Assembly: GCA_016874005.1 (NCBI GenBank)
Contig: VGVQ01000027.1
Location: forward strand, 1 to 41,332
DNA length: 41,332 bases
Direction: 5' to 3'
Origin: Gemmatimonadota bacterium
GTDB lineage: Bacteria; Gemmatimonadota; Gemmatimonadetes; Gemmatimonadales; GWC2-71-9
Position 1 is the first letter of the stretch; every line of letters starts with the position of its first letter. Made by a program: the position numbers and the translations under genes. Shown here piece by piece: positions 17,167 to 25,966 of the stretch. The notes under the pieces were generated by a model. The model saw only the letters and a list, made by a program, of their open reading frames with translations. It did no database searches and was not told the origin of the DNA.

Positions 17167-19182
17167 ATGTCGCTTCGTGCTCTGATCGCGATCGGGTGCC
17201 TCGGGGCCCAGGCGGCGGTCGCCCAGTCCGGCGAGCGGTTCGGCTACCAGCATCTCGGGCGAGTGGTCACCGTGAGCGGTCTCGCGGTATCGGCGGACGG
17301 GAAGCGAGCCGCGTTCGTGACTTCCCGGCCCGACTACGCCGTCAACCGCAACCAAACGTCGTTGTGGGTCGTGGACCTGGCGGGCGGACCACCGCGCGAG
17401 GTACCGACCGGCCGTGGGTCGGTGGCCTCGCCACGGTGGTCGCCGAACGGCGAGGTCATCGCGTTTCAGTCGCCGGATTCGGCCGGCCGATCGCAGATCT
17501 GGACAATCCCGGCCGCCGGCGGCACCGCGACTCGCCTCACCGCGAATCCCACCGGGGTGATTCAATTCGCCTGGCGCCCCGACGGCCGGGCGATCGGCTT
17601 CAGCGCCGAGGACCCGCCACCGACTCGCGACGGCGACGACCGGTTCGTCACCACCTTCGAGATCGGGGCCCAGGACATCTTCCTTCGGCGGACCATGTAT
17701 CCGATCCACCTGTGGTCGGTGCCGGTATCGGGGGGCGAAGCCACCCGGCTCACCAGCGGCTCCTGGACCGTCGACTTCGTGCTCCCACCGGGTCCGCCGC
17801 CGTCGGGCATCAACTGGTCGCCCGACGGCAGCCGGATCGCGTTCGCCCGGCGGGTGGCGCCGGAAAGCGGCAAGCGCGACTCGACCCACATCGCCATACT
17901 CGAGGTCGCCTCCGGCGCGATCGTCCCGTTGACCGAGGCCCGGACCGACGAACGGTTTCCGATCTGGTCTCCCGATGGCCGGACCATCGCCTTCCGTCAG
18001 ACTCGGGACCGCCGGGCCGATCTCGGCTGGATCACCGAGGTGTACACGGTTCCGGCCGCCGGCGGCCCGGTCCGGAGCGTGACCCGCGCCCTGGACCGCC
18101 ACATCCTCCATGCCCAGTGGCTGGCGGATGGTCGCTCGCTCCTGGTGGCCGCCTCCCACGAGACCACCACCGGGGTCTGGCTCCAGCCGCTCGAGGGGCC
18201 GGCCCGGCGGGTCCCGTTAGGCGATCTCGTGGTCACCGGCGGGTTCGGCGCGGATATCGTCGCCACGCCGAGCGGTGCCCTGGTGTTCATCGCGGCCAGC
18301 GCGGGTCGGCCCAGCGAGCTGTACCTCCTCGACCCCCGGGTGGCCGCGCCTCGGCGGCTCACCGCATTCAACGACTGGGTCGGCGAGGTCGCGATGGCGC
18401 GAACCGAGCGGATCACCTGGGCCACGGATCGGTTCGAGGCCGACGGCGTGATCACCTATCCGGTGGGGTTCGATCCGGCCCGGCGCTATCCGCTCGCGCT
18501 GGTGATTCACGGCGGCCCGACCGCCTCCTCGAAGCAGTCGTTCGGCGCGTTGGCGCAGTTGATGGCCGGGTTCGGCATGGTGGTCTTCGAGCCGAACTAC
18601 CGGGGCTCCGACAACCTCGGCAACGCCTTCCAATCGGCGATCCGATTCGACGCCGGCGCGGGCCCCGGACGCGACGTCATGGCCGGACTGGCGGCGCTGC
18701 GCGCCAAGCCGTGGATCGACCGCGGCCGCACCGCGGTGACCGGGTGGTCGTACGGCGGCTTCATGACCAGCTGGTTGATCGGCGTCTACCCCGACGAATG
18801 GACCGTGGCGATGGCCGGCGCGCCGGTCACCGATTGGGAGGATCAGTACAACTACAGCGATGGGTCGATCGGCATTCGTCACACGATCGGCGGGTCGCCG
18901 TGGATCGGCGAGTGGGACAAGGAATTCCGGCGCCAGTCGCCAATCAGCTACGCCCGGCGGATTCGGACCCCGACGCTGGTGATGTCCCACATGGAAGATT
19001 TTCGAGTCCCGCCGACCCAGGCGATGCGGCTGTACCGGGCGATGAAGGACAATGGGGTCGAGACCAGGTTCATCGGGTTCCCGGGACGAACCCACAATCC
19101 GACCGACCCCGCCAACGCCCGCGAGCGGACCCGCCTGTGGGTGGAGTGGGTTCGCGAGCGGCTGGTGCCGAGCACGCCGTGA
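17167..19182 (+). CDS. Secreted S9 (prolyl oligopeptidase family) peptidase inside the pca operon
   Basis: 671 residues from ATG 17167, chosen because GAGGA lies just upstream and a clean signal peptide follows (MSLRALIAIGCLGAQAAVAQS); ATG 17125 is an alternative. Residues about 30-410 are WD40-like/TolB-type propeller repeats (SPDGRTIAF, SPDGSRIAF, SPNGEVIAF). The C-terminal alpha/beta hydrolase has Ser528 in GWSYGGF, an acid in SHMEDFRVPP and His in GRTHNP. The family cleaves short peptides, here probably in the periplasm. It lies between pcaG and pcaB, overlapping pcaB by GTGA. No role in aromatic breakdown is known for the family. Octamer at 18215. Confidence 0.92.
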   Translation: MSLRALIAIGCLGAQAAVAQSGERFGYQHLGRVVTVSGLAVSADGKRAAFVTSRPDYAVNRNQTSLWVVDLAGGPPREVPTGRGSVASPRWSPNGEVIAFQSPDSAGRSQIWTIPAAGGTATRLTANPTGVIQFAWRPDGRAIGFSAEDPPPTRDGDDRFVTTFEIGAQDIFLRRTMYPIHLWSVPVSGGEATRLTSGSWTVDFVLPPGPPPSGINWSPDGSRIAFARRVAPESGKRDSTHIAILEVASGAIVPLTEARTDERFPIWSPDGRTIAFRQTRDRRADLGWITEVYTVPAAGGPVRSVTRALDRHILHAQWLADGRSLLVAASHETTTGVWLQPLEGPARRVPLGDLVVTGGFGADIVATPSGALVFIAASAGRPSELYLLDPRVAAPRRLTAFNDWVGEVAMARTERITWATDRFEADGVITYPVGFDPARRYPLALVIHGGPTASSKQSFGALAQLMAGFGMVVFEPNYRGSDNLGNAFQSAIRFDAGAGPGRDVMAGLAALRAKPWIDRGRTAVTGWSYGGFMTSWLIGVYPDEWTVAMAGAPVTDWEDQYNYSDGSIGIRHTIGGSPWIGEWDKEFRRQSPISYARRIRTPTLVMSHMEDFRVPPTQAMRLYRAMKDNGVETRFIGFPGRTHNPTDPANARERTRLWVEWVRERLVPSTP

Positions 19183-20489
19183 GCGACTTGCTCGATCCGC
19201 TGTTCGGCGACCCGGCCGTCGACGGCATCTTCTCGCCGGCGGCGACGGTCGCGACGATGGTCGAAGTCGAAGTCGCGCTGGCCGAGGCTTCGGCCTCGCT
19301 CGGAATCATCCCCGCCCCGGCGGCCGACGTCATCCGGGCCACCGCCTCGGCGGATCGGATCGATCTCGCCGCGCTGGCCGGCGACGCCGCCAAGGCGGGG
19401 AATCTCGCGATTCCGCTGTTGCGGCAGCTCAAGGCGACGATCGCCCCGGCCTCCGCCGAGGCCGCCGAGTGGCTCCATTGGGGCGCGACCAGCCAGGACC
19501 TCCTCGACACTACCCTGGTGTTGCAGCTGCGCCGGGCCGGGGCCACGATCGTCGATCGGACCCGGCGGGCGGCCGGGCGGGCGGCGGCGCTGGCGGAGGA
19601 GCACGCCGGGACCCCGATGGCCGGGAGGACCTGGTTGCAGCAGGGTGCCCCGACCTCGTTCGGGCTGGTGATGGCCGGCCACGCCGAGGCGCTGAAGCGA
19701 TGCGGGACCCGTCTGGTGACCGGCCTGGCGCAGGCCGCGGTGGTACAGTTGGGCGGGTCGGTGGGTACCCTGGCGGCCTTCGGCGAGCGGGGTCCCGACC
19801 TGGCAAAGGCGTTAGGCAACCGACTCGCCCTGGCGGCCGCGCCGCCGTGGCACAGCCATCGCGACCGACTGGCCGAGGTGGCGACCGCGCTCGGGATCCT
19901 GGCGGGAGCCCATGGCAAGCTGGGGCGCGACGTGGGCCTGTGGTCCCAAACCGAACTCGGCGAGGTGCACGAAGGCACCGGCGGCGGCTCCTCGGCCATG
20001 CCCCAGAAGCGCAACCCGATCAGCGCGGCGGTGGCGATCGCGGCGGCCGCCCGGGCGCCGGGGCTGGTGGCGACCATGCTCGGCGCGATGCCCCAAGAGC
20101 ATCAGCGGAGTCTCGGGCTGTGGCCGGCGGAATGGGCCACCCTGCCCGAGTTGACCCGCCTGGTGGCCGGGAGTGCCCGGGCGGTCGAGGAGATCGCGAG
20201 CGGCCTGGTCGTCGACGAGGCGCAGATGGCGGCCAACCTCGCGGCGGGCCAGGGTCTGCTCTTCGCCGAGGCGCTGGCGGTGGCCCTGACCGGGCCGCTC
20301 GGGCCGGGGCCGGCGCGGGCGGCGGTTGGCGCCCTGGTGGAGGCGACCCGCGGTTCGGGCCGAACCCTGCGGGAAGTCGCCGCGAGCGACATGACCGTGC
20401 GGCGGCACCTCGATGCCGGCGCGCTGGAGCGAGTCTTCGACCCCTCGAGCCAGCTTGGCGCGGTCCGGCGCCTGATTCAGGATGGCTGA
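19179..20489 (+). CDS. pcaB: 3-Carboxy-cis,cis-muconate cycloisomerase
   Basis: Fumarase/aspartase-superfamily enzyme forming 4-carboxymuconolactone, the second step of the protocatechuate branch. 436 residues. Signatures: WGATSQDLLDT, RTWLQQGAPTSFG and GGGSSAMPQKRNP (superfamily signature with catalytic Ser region), QEHQRSLGLWPAEWATLPEL. GTG 19179 overlaps the S9 peptidase stop, and the 3' end overlaps pcaD by 8 bases, so the peptidase is embedded in the transcript. Octamer at 19810. Confidence 0.94.
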   Translation: MSDLLDPLFGDPAVDGIFSPAATVATMVEVEVALAEASASLGIIPAPAADVIRATASADRIDLAALAGDAAKAGNLAIPLLRQLKATIAPASAEAAEWLHWGATSQDLLDTTLVLQLRRAGATIVDRTRRAAGRAAALAEEHAGTPMAGRTWLQQGAPTSFGLVMAGHAEALKRCGTRLVTGLAQAAVVQLGGSVGTLAAFGERGPDLAKALGNRLALAAAPPWHSHRDRLAEVATALGILAGAHGKLGRDVGLWSQTELGEVHEGTGGGSSAMPQKRNPISAAVAIAAAARAPGLVATMLGAMPQEHQRSLGLWPAEWATLPELTRLVAGSARAVEEIASGLVVDEAQMAANLAAGQGLLFAEALAVALTGPLGPGPARAAVGALVEATRGSGRTLREVAASDMTVRRHLDAGALERVFDPSSQLGAVRRLIQDG

Positions 20490-21252
20490 CCGGGCCCGGA
20501 TTGCCTGGCGGTCGGATGGGCCGCCCGGCCGACCGGTGGTGGTCTTCTCCAACTCGCTCGGATCGACCTGGCTGCTGTGGGACGAGGTGGTCGAGCGGCT
20601 GGCAGGTCGCTATCGGGTGATCCGCTACGACCAACGGGGACACGGGGGCTCGACCGCGCCGGGCGAGGCGTGGTCGATCGCGACGTTAGGCGCCGACGTC
20701 GTCTCGGTGCTGGACCAGGCAGGCGTCGCCCGGGCCCACTTCTGCGGGATCTCGCTGGGTGGTTTGACCGGTCAATGGCTCGCCCGGCACGCGCCGGAGC
20801 GTCTCGACCGGCTGGTCTTGGCCAACACCGGGGCGAAGATCGGGGAGGCCGCCTTCTGGGATGCCCGGATCGCCACGGTCCGCTCCGAGGGGATGGGCGC
20901 GGTGGTCGACGGGCTCCTGTCGCGCTGGTTCACCGAGCGGTTCAGGGCGGCGAATCCGAAGCTCATCGCGCGCTACGGCGCCATGCTGATCGGGTGCGAC
21001 CCGGTGGGATACGCCGCCTGCTGCGCCGCGGTGCGGGACGCCGATTTTCGCGACCAGTTAGCCATGATCGCCGCGCCCACCTTGGTGATCGCGGGGTCGG
21101 AGGACGTGGCCACGCCGCCGGAACTCGGCCGGGCGCTCGCGGCGGGCATTCCCTCGGCCGCGATGGTGACGCTCCCGGCGGCTCATCTTTCTTGCGTCGA
21201 ACAAGCGCCGGCGTTCGCCGATGCGCTGGTCGACTTCTTCTCGCGAACCTAA
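20482..21252 (+). CDS. pcaD: Beta-ketoadipate enol-lactone hydrolase
   Basis: Alpha/beta hydrolase of 256 residues, hydrolysing the enol-lactone to beta-ketoadipate. Visible are VVFSNSLGSTWLLWD, RYDQRGHGGS, the nucleophile elbow GISLGGLTGQWL, the acid in IAGSEDVATPP and the His in AAHLSCVEQAPAF. Close to PcaD in length and motifs. It overlaps pcaB; pcaC follows after 14 bases. One octamer (20684), and a one-mismatch copy spans its stop codon. Confidence 0.93.
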   Translation: MADRARIAWRSDGPPGRPVVVFSNSLGSTWLLWDEVVERLAGRYRVIRYDQRGHGGSTAPGEAWSIATLGADVVSVLDQAGVARAHFCGISLGGLTGQWLARHAPERLDRLVLANTGAKIGEAAFWDARIATVRSEGMGAVVDGLLSRWFTERFRAANPKLIARYGAMLIGCDPVGYAACCAAVRDADFRDQLAMIAAPTLVIAGSEDVATPPELGRALAAGIPSAAMVTLPAAHLSCVEQAPAFADALVDFFSRT

Positions 21253-21266
21253 CGCCCGGAGCCCCG

Positions 21267-21641
21267 ATGGACGACGCCACCAGACGCGCGCAGGGTCGCG
21301 CGGTCCGTTCCGAAGTGCTCGGCGCGAGCCACGTCGCCCAGGCGGAGGCGGCCGCGTCGCCGCAGACCGCGGAATGGCAGGACTTGATCACCCGCTATGC
21401 CTGGGGTGAGATCTGGACCCGGCCCGGTCTCGATCGGCGGAGCCGGCGGGTCCTGGTGCTCGGCACCCTGGTGGCGCTGGGCCGCTGGGAGGAGTTCCGG
21501 CTCCACGCCCGGGCCGCGCTGGTCGAGGGCGGGATGTCGGTGGAGGAGATCACCGAGATCGTCCTGCAGCAGGCGATCTACTGCGGCGTTCCAGCGGCGA
21601 ACACGGCCTTCGAGCACCTCCGCCAGGTCAGCGACGCCTAA
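21267..21641 (+). CDS. pcaC: 4-Carboxymuconolactone decarboxylase
   Basis: Small AhpD-fold protein, 124 residues, removing the carboxyl group of 4-carboxymuconolactone before PcaD acts. Motifs: RSEVLGASHVAQAE, WGEIWTRPGLDRRSRRVLVLGTLVALGRWEEFRLH and GMSVEEITEIVLQQAIYCGVPAANTAF. It is a stand-alone protein, not the PcaCD fusion found in actinobacteria. GGAGCC precedes ATG 21267. Its TAA stop lies inside a reverse-oriented octamer (21636-21643). Confidence 0.95.
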   Translation: MDDATRRAQGRAVRSEVLGASHVAQAEAAASPQTAEWQDLITRYAWGEIWTRPGLDRRSRRVLVLGTLVALGRWEEFRLHARAALVEGGMSVEEITEIVLQQAIYCGVPAANTAFEHLRQVSDA

Positions 21642-21645
21642 CGTG

Positions 21646-22809
21646 ATGCGCACTCAGGTCGGGATCGTCGGCGCGGGTCCGGCCGGGCTGTTCTTGTCGC
21701 ACCGGTTGGCCCGGGCCGGAATCGACTCGGTGGTGCTCGAGCGGCGGAGCGAGGATTACGTGATCCAGCGGGTCCGGGCCGGCGTCCTCGAGCCCGGCAC
21801 GGTCTCGGCCCTCGAGGACGCCGGCCTCGGCGCGCGGCTCGCCCGGGAAGGGTTGGTGCACGACGGGTTCGAGCTGCGGTTCGGGGAACGGGGCGTCCGG
21901 ATCGACCTCCGCGGACTCACCGGACAGGGGATCACCATCTACGGCCAGCAGGAAGTCGTCAAGGACCTGATCGCCGCCCGGCGCGCGGCCGGGGCGGCGC
22001 TGCACTTCGAGGTCCCCGACGTCGCCATCGATCGGCTCGACTCCGAGCGTCCCCGGCTCACCGCGACCATCGACGGACATCGGACCACGGTCGAGTGCGA
22101 CGTCGTGGCCGGCTGCGACGGATTCCACGGAATCTCGCGCGGTCTGATTCCGGCATCCGCGCTGCGGGAGTACAGCCGCGAGTATCCCTACGGCTGGCTC
22201 GGGATCCTGGTCAGCGCGCCGCCATCGTCGGACGAGCTGATCTACGCCTGGCACGAGCGGGGCTTCGCGCTCCACAGCATGCGGTCGCCCACGGTGACCC
22301 GGCTGTACCTCCAGTGCGACCCGGACGACCGGCTGGAGGATTGGTCCGACGGACGGATCTGGGCCGAGCTGGACGCCCGGCTGACGCGGCCCGGTTGGCA
22401 ACTCGGCCGCGGGCCGATCCTCGAACGGGGCATAACGCCGATGCGGAGCTACGTCGCGGAGCCGATGCGGTATCGGCGGCTGTTCCTGGCCGGGGACGCG
22501 GCCCACATCGTGCCGCCGACCGGGGCCAAGGGGCTCAACCTCGCGATCCACGACGTCGGGGTCCTCTGCGACGCGCTGGTGGCGTGGTACCGCGAGGGCA
22601 CCGAGGAGGCGCTCGACCGCTACAGCGACCGCTGCCTGGCCCGGGTCTGGCGAGCCCAGGCGTTCTCCGCTCGGATGACGACCCTGCTCCACCGCGCCGG
22701 GGACGACCGGTACGAGGCCAAGCGGCAGCGCGCCGAGCTCGAGCACCTCGCTCGGTCGATAGCTGCCGCGACGACCCTGGCCGAGGATTACCTGGGTATC
22801 GCCGGATGA
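21646..22809 (+). CDS. pobA: 4-Hydroxybenzoate 3-monooxygenase
   Basis: FAD-dependent aromatic hydroxylase, 387 residues, making protocatechuate from 4-hydroxybenzoate with NAD(P)H and oxygen. The N-terminal FAD motif is VGIVGAGPAGLFLS, followed by RVRAGVLEPGTV (typical PobA substrate region), DVVAGCDGFHGISR (DG motif) and LFLAGDAAHIVPPTGAKGLNLA (GD motif). ATG 21646 is preceded in frame by GTG 21643. Its TGA overlaps the next ATG (22806). It feeds the pca enzymes upstream. Confidence 0.94.
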   Translation: MRTQVGIVGAGPAGLFLSHRLARAGIDSVVLERRSEDYVIQRVRAGVLEPGTVSALEDAGLGARLAREGLVHDGFELRFGERGVRIDLRGLTGQGITIYGQQEVVKDLIAARRAAGAALHFEVPDVAIDRLDSERPRLTATIDGHRTTVECDVVAGCDGFHGISRGLIPASALREYSREYPYGWLGILVSAPPSSDELIYAWHERGFALHSMRSPTVTRLYLQCDPDDRLEDWSDGRIWAELDARLTRPGWQLGRGPILERGITPMRSYVAEPMRYRRLFLAGDAAHIVPPTGAKGLNLAIHDVGVLCDALVAWYREGTEEALDRYSDRCLARVWRAQAFSARMTTLLHRAGDDRYEAKRQRAELEHLARSIAAATTLAEDYLGIAG

Positions 22810-24206
22810 CCGAGCGCCGGGCCTGGCTCGGACTCGGCGCGGCCATTGGGCTGGGGGCGTTGCTGCTGGCCCTGCCGACCCCGGCCGGTCTCTCGCCCGA
22901 AGGCCACCGGATGGGAGCTCTGTTCGCGTTCGCGACCGTGCTCTGGGCGACCGAGGCCTTTCCGGTGGCCGTCACCGCCCTCTTGGCCCTGGCCCTCCAG
23001 CCGTTGCTCGGGGTGGCGCCGCTCGGGGTCGCCTTTCAGACGTTCATCAGCCCGGTGTTCTTCTTCGTGATCGCGATGTTCGCGATCGCCCAGGCGTTCG
23101 TCTCGTCGGGGCTCGATCGCCGGTTCGCGCTCTGGCTCCTGGCCCACGCCGGCACCGACAGCCGCCGGGTCTTGGCGGCGTTCATGATCGGGACCGCCAC
23201 CATCTCGACGATCGTCTCGGACGTCCCCTGCACCGCGATCTTCATGGCGATGGCGTTAGGTCTCTTCGAGCGGATGGGGATCCGCCCCGGCGAGTCCAAC
23301 TTCGCCAAGAGCGTGATGATCGGGATCCCGATCGCGGCGTTCATCGGCGGGGTCGGCACCCCGGCTGGCAGCGCCATCAACGTGCTGGGCCTCGGACTCC
23401 TCGAGCAGCAGGCCAAGGTGGCCGTCTCGTTCCTGGCCTGGATGGCGATCGGGATCCCGATGGTCGTGGCCTTGCTGCCGGTGGCTTGGTGGGCGCTGGT
23501 CACAGTGTACCCGTCGGAGCGTCCGACCATCGGGGCCGTGGAGGCGGTCGGGGCCGAGCGGGCGGCGCTCGGCCCGCTGGGTCGGGCGGAGATCCGCACC
23601 ATGGCGATCGTGGGAACGATGGTGGCGCTCTGGGTGGCGTCGACCTGGATCCGCCAGCTCGACGTGGTGCTGGTCTCGGTGCTGGGGGCCGCGGCCCTGT
23701 TCTTCCCCGGGATGGGGATCTTCACCTGGGCGACGGTCCAGCGGAGCACCGGATGGGACGTGTTGCTGGTGATCGGGGGGGTGACGTCGTTAGGTGCCGC
23801 CTCGGCCAAGACCGGCTTGGCCGCCTGGCTGGTCGACGCGGCGCTGGGCGGAGCCGCCGGGATGGCTCCGATCTGGCTCCTGGCCGCGATCAGCGTCTTC
23901 ACCATCCTGGTCCATCTGGTCGTGACGATCGGCCCGGTGATCGTGGCCGTGGTGGTCCCGCCGATGATCGTCCTGGCGGAACGGGCCGGCGTCAACCCGG
24001 CGCTCTATGCCCTCCCGGTGATCTTCTCGGCGTCCTGCGCGTTCCTGTTGCCGCTCGACGCGGTGACGCTGGTGACCTATTCGCGGGGTTACTATCGGAT
24101 GCACGAAATGTGGCGGCCGGGCCTGGTGGTGAGCGCCGCCTGGGTGGTGGTGATGACCGCGCTGCTGATGCTCCTCGGGCCCGGGTTGGGTTGGTTTACG
24201 CGCTGA
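22806..24206 (+). CDS. SLC13/DASS-family anion transporter
   Basis: 466-residue membrane protein with about 11-12 hydrophobic segments. SLC13 (divalent anion:sodium symporter) traits include TISTIVSDVPCTAIFMAMALG, PIAAFIGGVGTPAGSAINVLG and the C-terminal ASCAFLLPLDAVTLVTYSRG, the paired re-entrant substrate motifs. ATG 22806 overlaps pobA, so it is the last gene of the pca transcript and may import the aromatic acid or export/import a dicarboxylate; substrate is inferred only from context. It has two variant octamers, CGTTAGGT, at 23254 and 23788. The 3' end overlaps the convergent gene by 11 bases. Confidence 0.88.
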   Translation: MTERRAWLGLGAAIGLGALLLALPTPAGLSPEGHRMGALFAFATVLWATEAFPVAVTALLALALQPLLGVAPLGVAFQTFISPVFFFVIAMFAIAQAFVSSGLDRRFALWLLAHAGTDSRRVLAAFMIGTATISTIVSDVPCTAIFMAMALGLFERMGIRPGESNFAKSVMIGIPIAAFIGGVGTPAGSAINVLGLGLLEQQAKVAVSFLAWMAIGIPMVVALLPVAWWALVTVYPSERPTIGAVEAVGAERAALGPLGRAEIRTMAIVGTMVALWVASTWIRQLDVVLVSVLGAAALFFPGMGIFTWATVQRSTGWDVLLVIGGVTSLGAASAKTGLAAWLVDAALGGAAGMAPIWLLAAISVFTILVHLVVTIGPVIVAVVVPPMIVLAERAGVNPALYALPVIFSASCAFLLPLDAVTLVTYSRGYYRMHEMWRPGLVVSAAWVVVMTALLMLLGPGLGWFTR

Positions 24207-24558
24207 CGGTTGCCGCCGCGATTCGCCCGTTAACGGCTTCCCTGCTGCCGACGAAGGCAATCCGCAGCTCATTCGCCTCCAGAGAATCCCGCACCGGGAA
24301 TCCGGGTGGGAGGCGCACCTCGCACTGCAACTCGATCCGTCGCCCGTCGACGGTCGGCGCGTGGCCGGCCGTGATCCAGGCGAAGCCGGTGCCGACGAGC
24401 ACGAGGCCCAGCCCGATCGAGAGGGCCATCGCGAGCTTGAGGAGCCCGGCGGTCTCGGCCGGCGCCTTCTTGGCGACCAAGATCCCGATGACGGCGCCTC
24501 CGACGAAACTGAGTGGAAGGAAGATACTGGCGATGAACATCCCCCGCCCGCCTTCCAT
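24196..24558 (-). CDS. Conserved-looking small membrane protein
   Basis: 120 residues from ATG 24558 (ATG 24540, MFIASIF, is equally possible and has a G-rich stretch upstream). Two hydrophobic helices, FIASIFLPLSFVGGAVIGIL and LAMALSIGLGLVLVGTGFAW, are followed by a soluble part, DGRRIELQCEVRLPPGFPVRDS, which has a beta-domain look seen in hypothetical membrane proteins of other bacteria. I do not know its function. Convergent with, and overlapping, the SLC13 gene by 11 bases. Confidence 0.6.
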   Translation of the reverse strand: MEGGRGMFIASIFLPLSFVGGAVIGILVAKKAPAETAGLLKLAMALSIGLGLVLVGTGFAWITAGHAPTVDGRRIELQCEVRLPPGFPVRDSLEANELRIAFVGSREAVNGRIAAATVSA

Positions 24559-24776
24559 CTCGGAGACCCGGTGCCATCCGGTGGCCTCGTCCGCGGCACG
24601 GACCGTGGCGGGGCGGAGGCGATCGCGGTGACGAGAGCGGTGAGGACGGTGACCACGGCGCCAACATAGGCTGCCGGGCCACACCACAGTGACCGGCACC
24701 GGGGTCGCTCGGTGAAGTTGCCAGGGTTAGGCGACCCGGTTTAGCCTCCGGGCGGGACAGACGTGAGGAGGGCGCG

Positions 24777-25462
24777 ATCGACACCAATCCGGCGGCGCGG
24801 CAGGCGGCGGACCTCCTGATCGGGGCCTTCGACCAATACCACCGCGAGTTCGCCGCGCTGACGCGAGCGGTCGGGGCGCATTTCGCCGCCGGGGACTGGC
24901 CGGCCCTCGACCGGGCGACCCAGGAGCGGCTCTTGCTCTACTCCCGCCGGCTCGACGAGCTGGTGGTCAGGCTGGGACGGCTGTCGCACACCCACGAGAT
25001 CCCCTGGACCGCGATCCGGCGCCGTTATCACGCCGCGATCGCGGACCGCCCGGACGAGGAGGTCGCCGCGACCTTCTACAACTCGGCCATCCGCCGTCTC
25101 CAGGGCACCGTCGGGGTCGACGAGTCCTCGGAATTTCTCGACCTCGAATCGCCCCCGCTCCCCGCCGACGGCGGGGTTCGGACCGAGTCGGCCGATGGAC
25201 TCGGAGCGCTGGCCGCGGTGGCCAGCCGAGCGCTCGAGTCGTTAGGCTGGCCCCTCGCCTCGCCGAACGTCGATGGCCACAAGGTGGCGGAGCGGCTGAC
25301 CTCGATGGTGCGAGCCGCCGATGGCGGGAGTCGGCTGGAGTGGTTCCCGGCCGGGTTCGTCCGGCGGCAGCGGGCCTTCTTGGTGGGCCGGTATGCCGCC
25401 GGGGGCATCCGGGTCCCGATCGTGATCGGGCTCGGCCAGTCGCCGGAAGGGGTCCGGGTCAC
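24777..25462 (+). pseudogene. aceK: AceK (isocitrate dehydrogenase kinase/phosphatase) N-terminal remnant
   Basis: About 228 codons resembling the regulatory half of AceK (E. coli 578 residues): AARQAADLLIGAFDQYHREF, GDWPALDRATQERLLLYSRR, FYNSAIRRLQGTVGVD, then WFPAGFVRRQRAFLVGRYAAG and PIVIGLGQSPEGVRV. Homology stops abruptly at about 25460, before the kinase catalytic residues. There is also no start codon: GAGGAGG (24765-24771) is followed at the right distance by ATC (24777) where ATG is expected. AceK adjusts flux between the TCA cycle and the glyoxylate shunt; this copy cannot be active as the usual enzyme. Confidence 0.75.
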
Positions 25463-25936
25463 CGCCCCATCGAGCGGCGGGACGATGTCCTGGTCTATAC
25501 CAGCGCCCCGCTGACCGACACCCTGGTGATCGCCGGGCCGACCTGGGTGACCTTGACCGCCGCCACCGACGGTCGCGATACCGACTTCACGGCCAAGCTC
25601 CTCGACGTCCACCCGGACGGGCGGGCACTCAAGCTCGGCCCCACCGAGGTCGGGGTGATCCGGGCCCGCTACCGCCACGGGCGCGAGCGCACCGCGCTGC
25701 TCGAGCCGGGCGCGATCGAGAGCTATCGAATCGAGCTGTTCGACATCGGGCACGCCTTCCTCCCGGGCCACCGGATTCGGCTGGAGATCGCCTCGAGCGC
25801 GTTTCCGTTCATCGACGCGAACAGCAACACCGGCGATCCCCCGGCGACCGACACCGGTTGGCGGGTCGCCCGTCAGACCGTCTATCACGACCGGACTCGA
25901 ATGTCGTTCGTGGAGCTCCCGGTCTGGCCTCGTTAG
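25460..25936 (+). pseudogene. CocE/NonD hydrolase C-terminal domain remnant
   Basis: From RPIERRDDVLVYTSAPL (25463) to the TAG at 25934 the frame encodes the C-terminal jelly-roll domain of CocE/NonD or X-Pro dipeptidyl-peptidase hydrolases: ATDGRDTDFTAKLLDVHPDG, LEPGAIESYRIELFDIGHAFLPGHRIRLEIASSAFP, NSNTGDPPATDT, YHDRTRMSFVELPVW. The catalytic alpha/beta hydrolase half is missing; the upstream sequence is AceK in another frame. The coding sequence is otherwise uninterrupted, so the loss looks recent. The stop codon TAG is part of a CGTTAGGC (25931). Confidence 0.8.
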
Positions 25937-25966
25937 GCGTTCCCCGCCGCCCCGGAGCCGGCCGGA

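Noticed and set aside
24777-25936. A genuine new AceK-CocE fusion enzyme
   Set aside because: The two parts are in different frames, both lack their catalytic domains, and AceK has no start codon.
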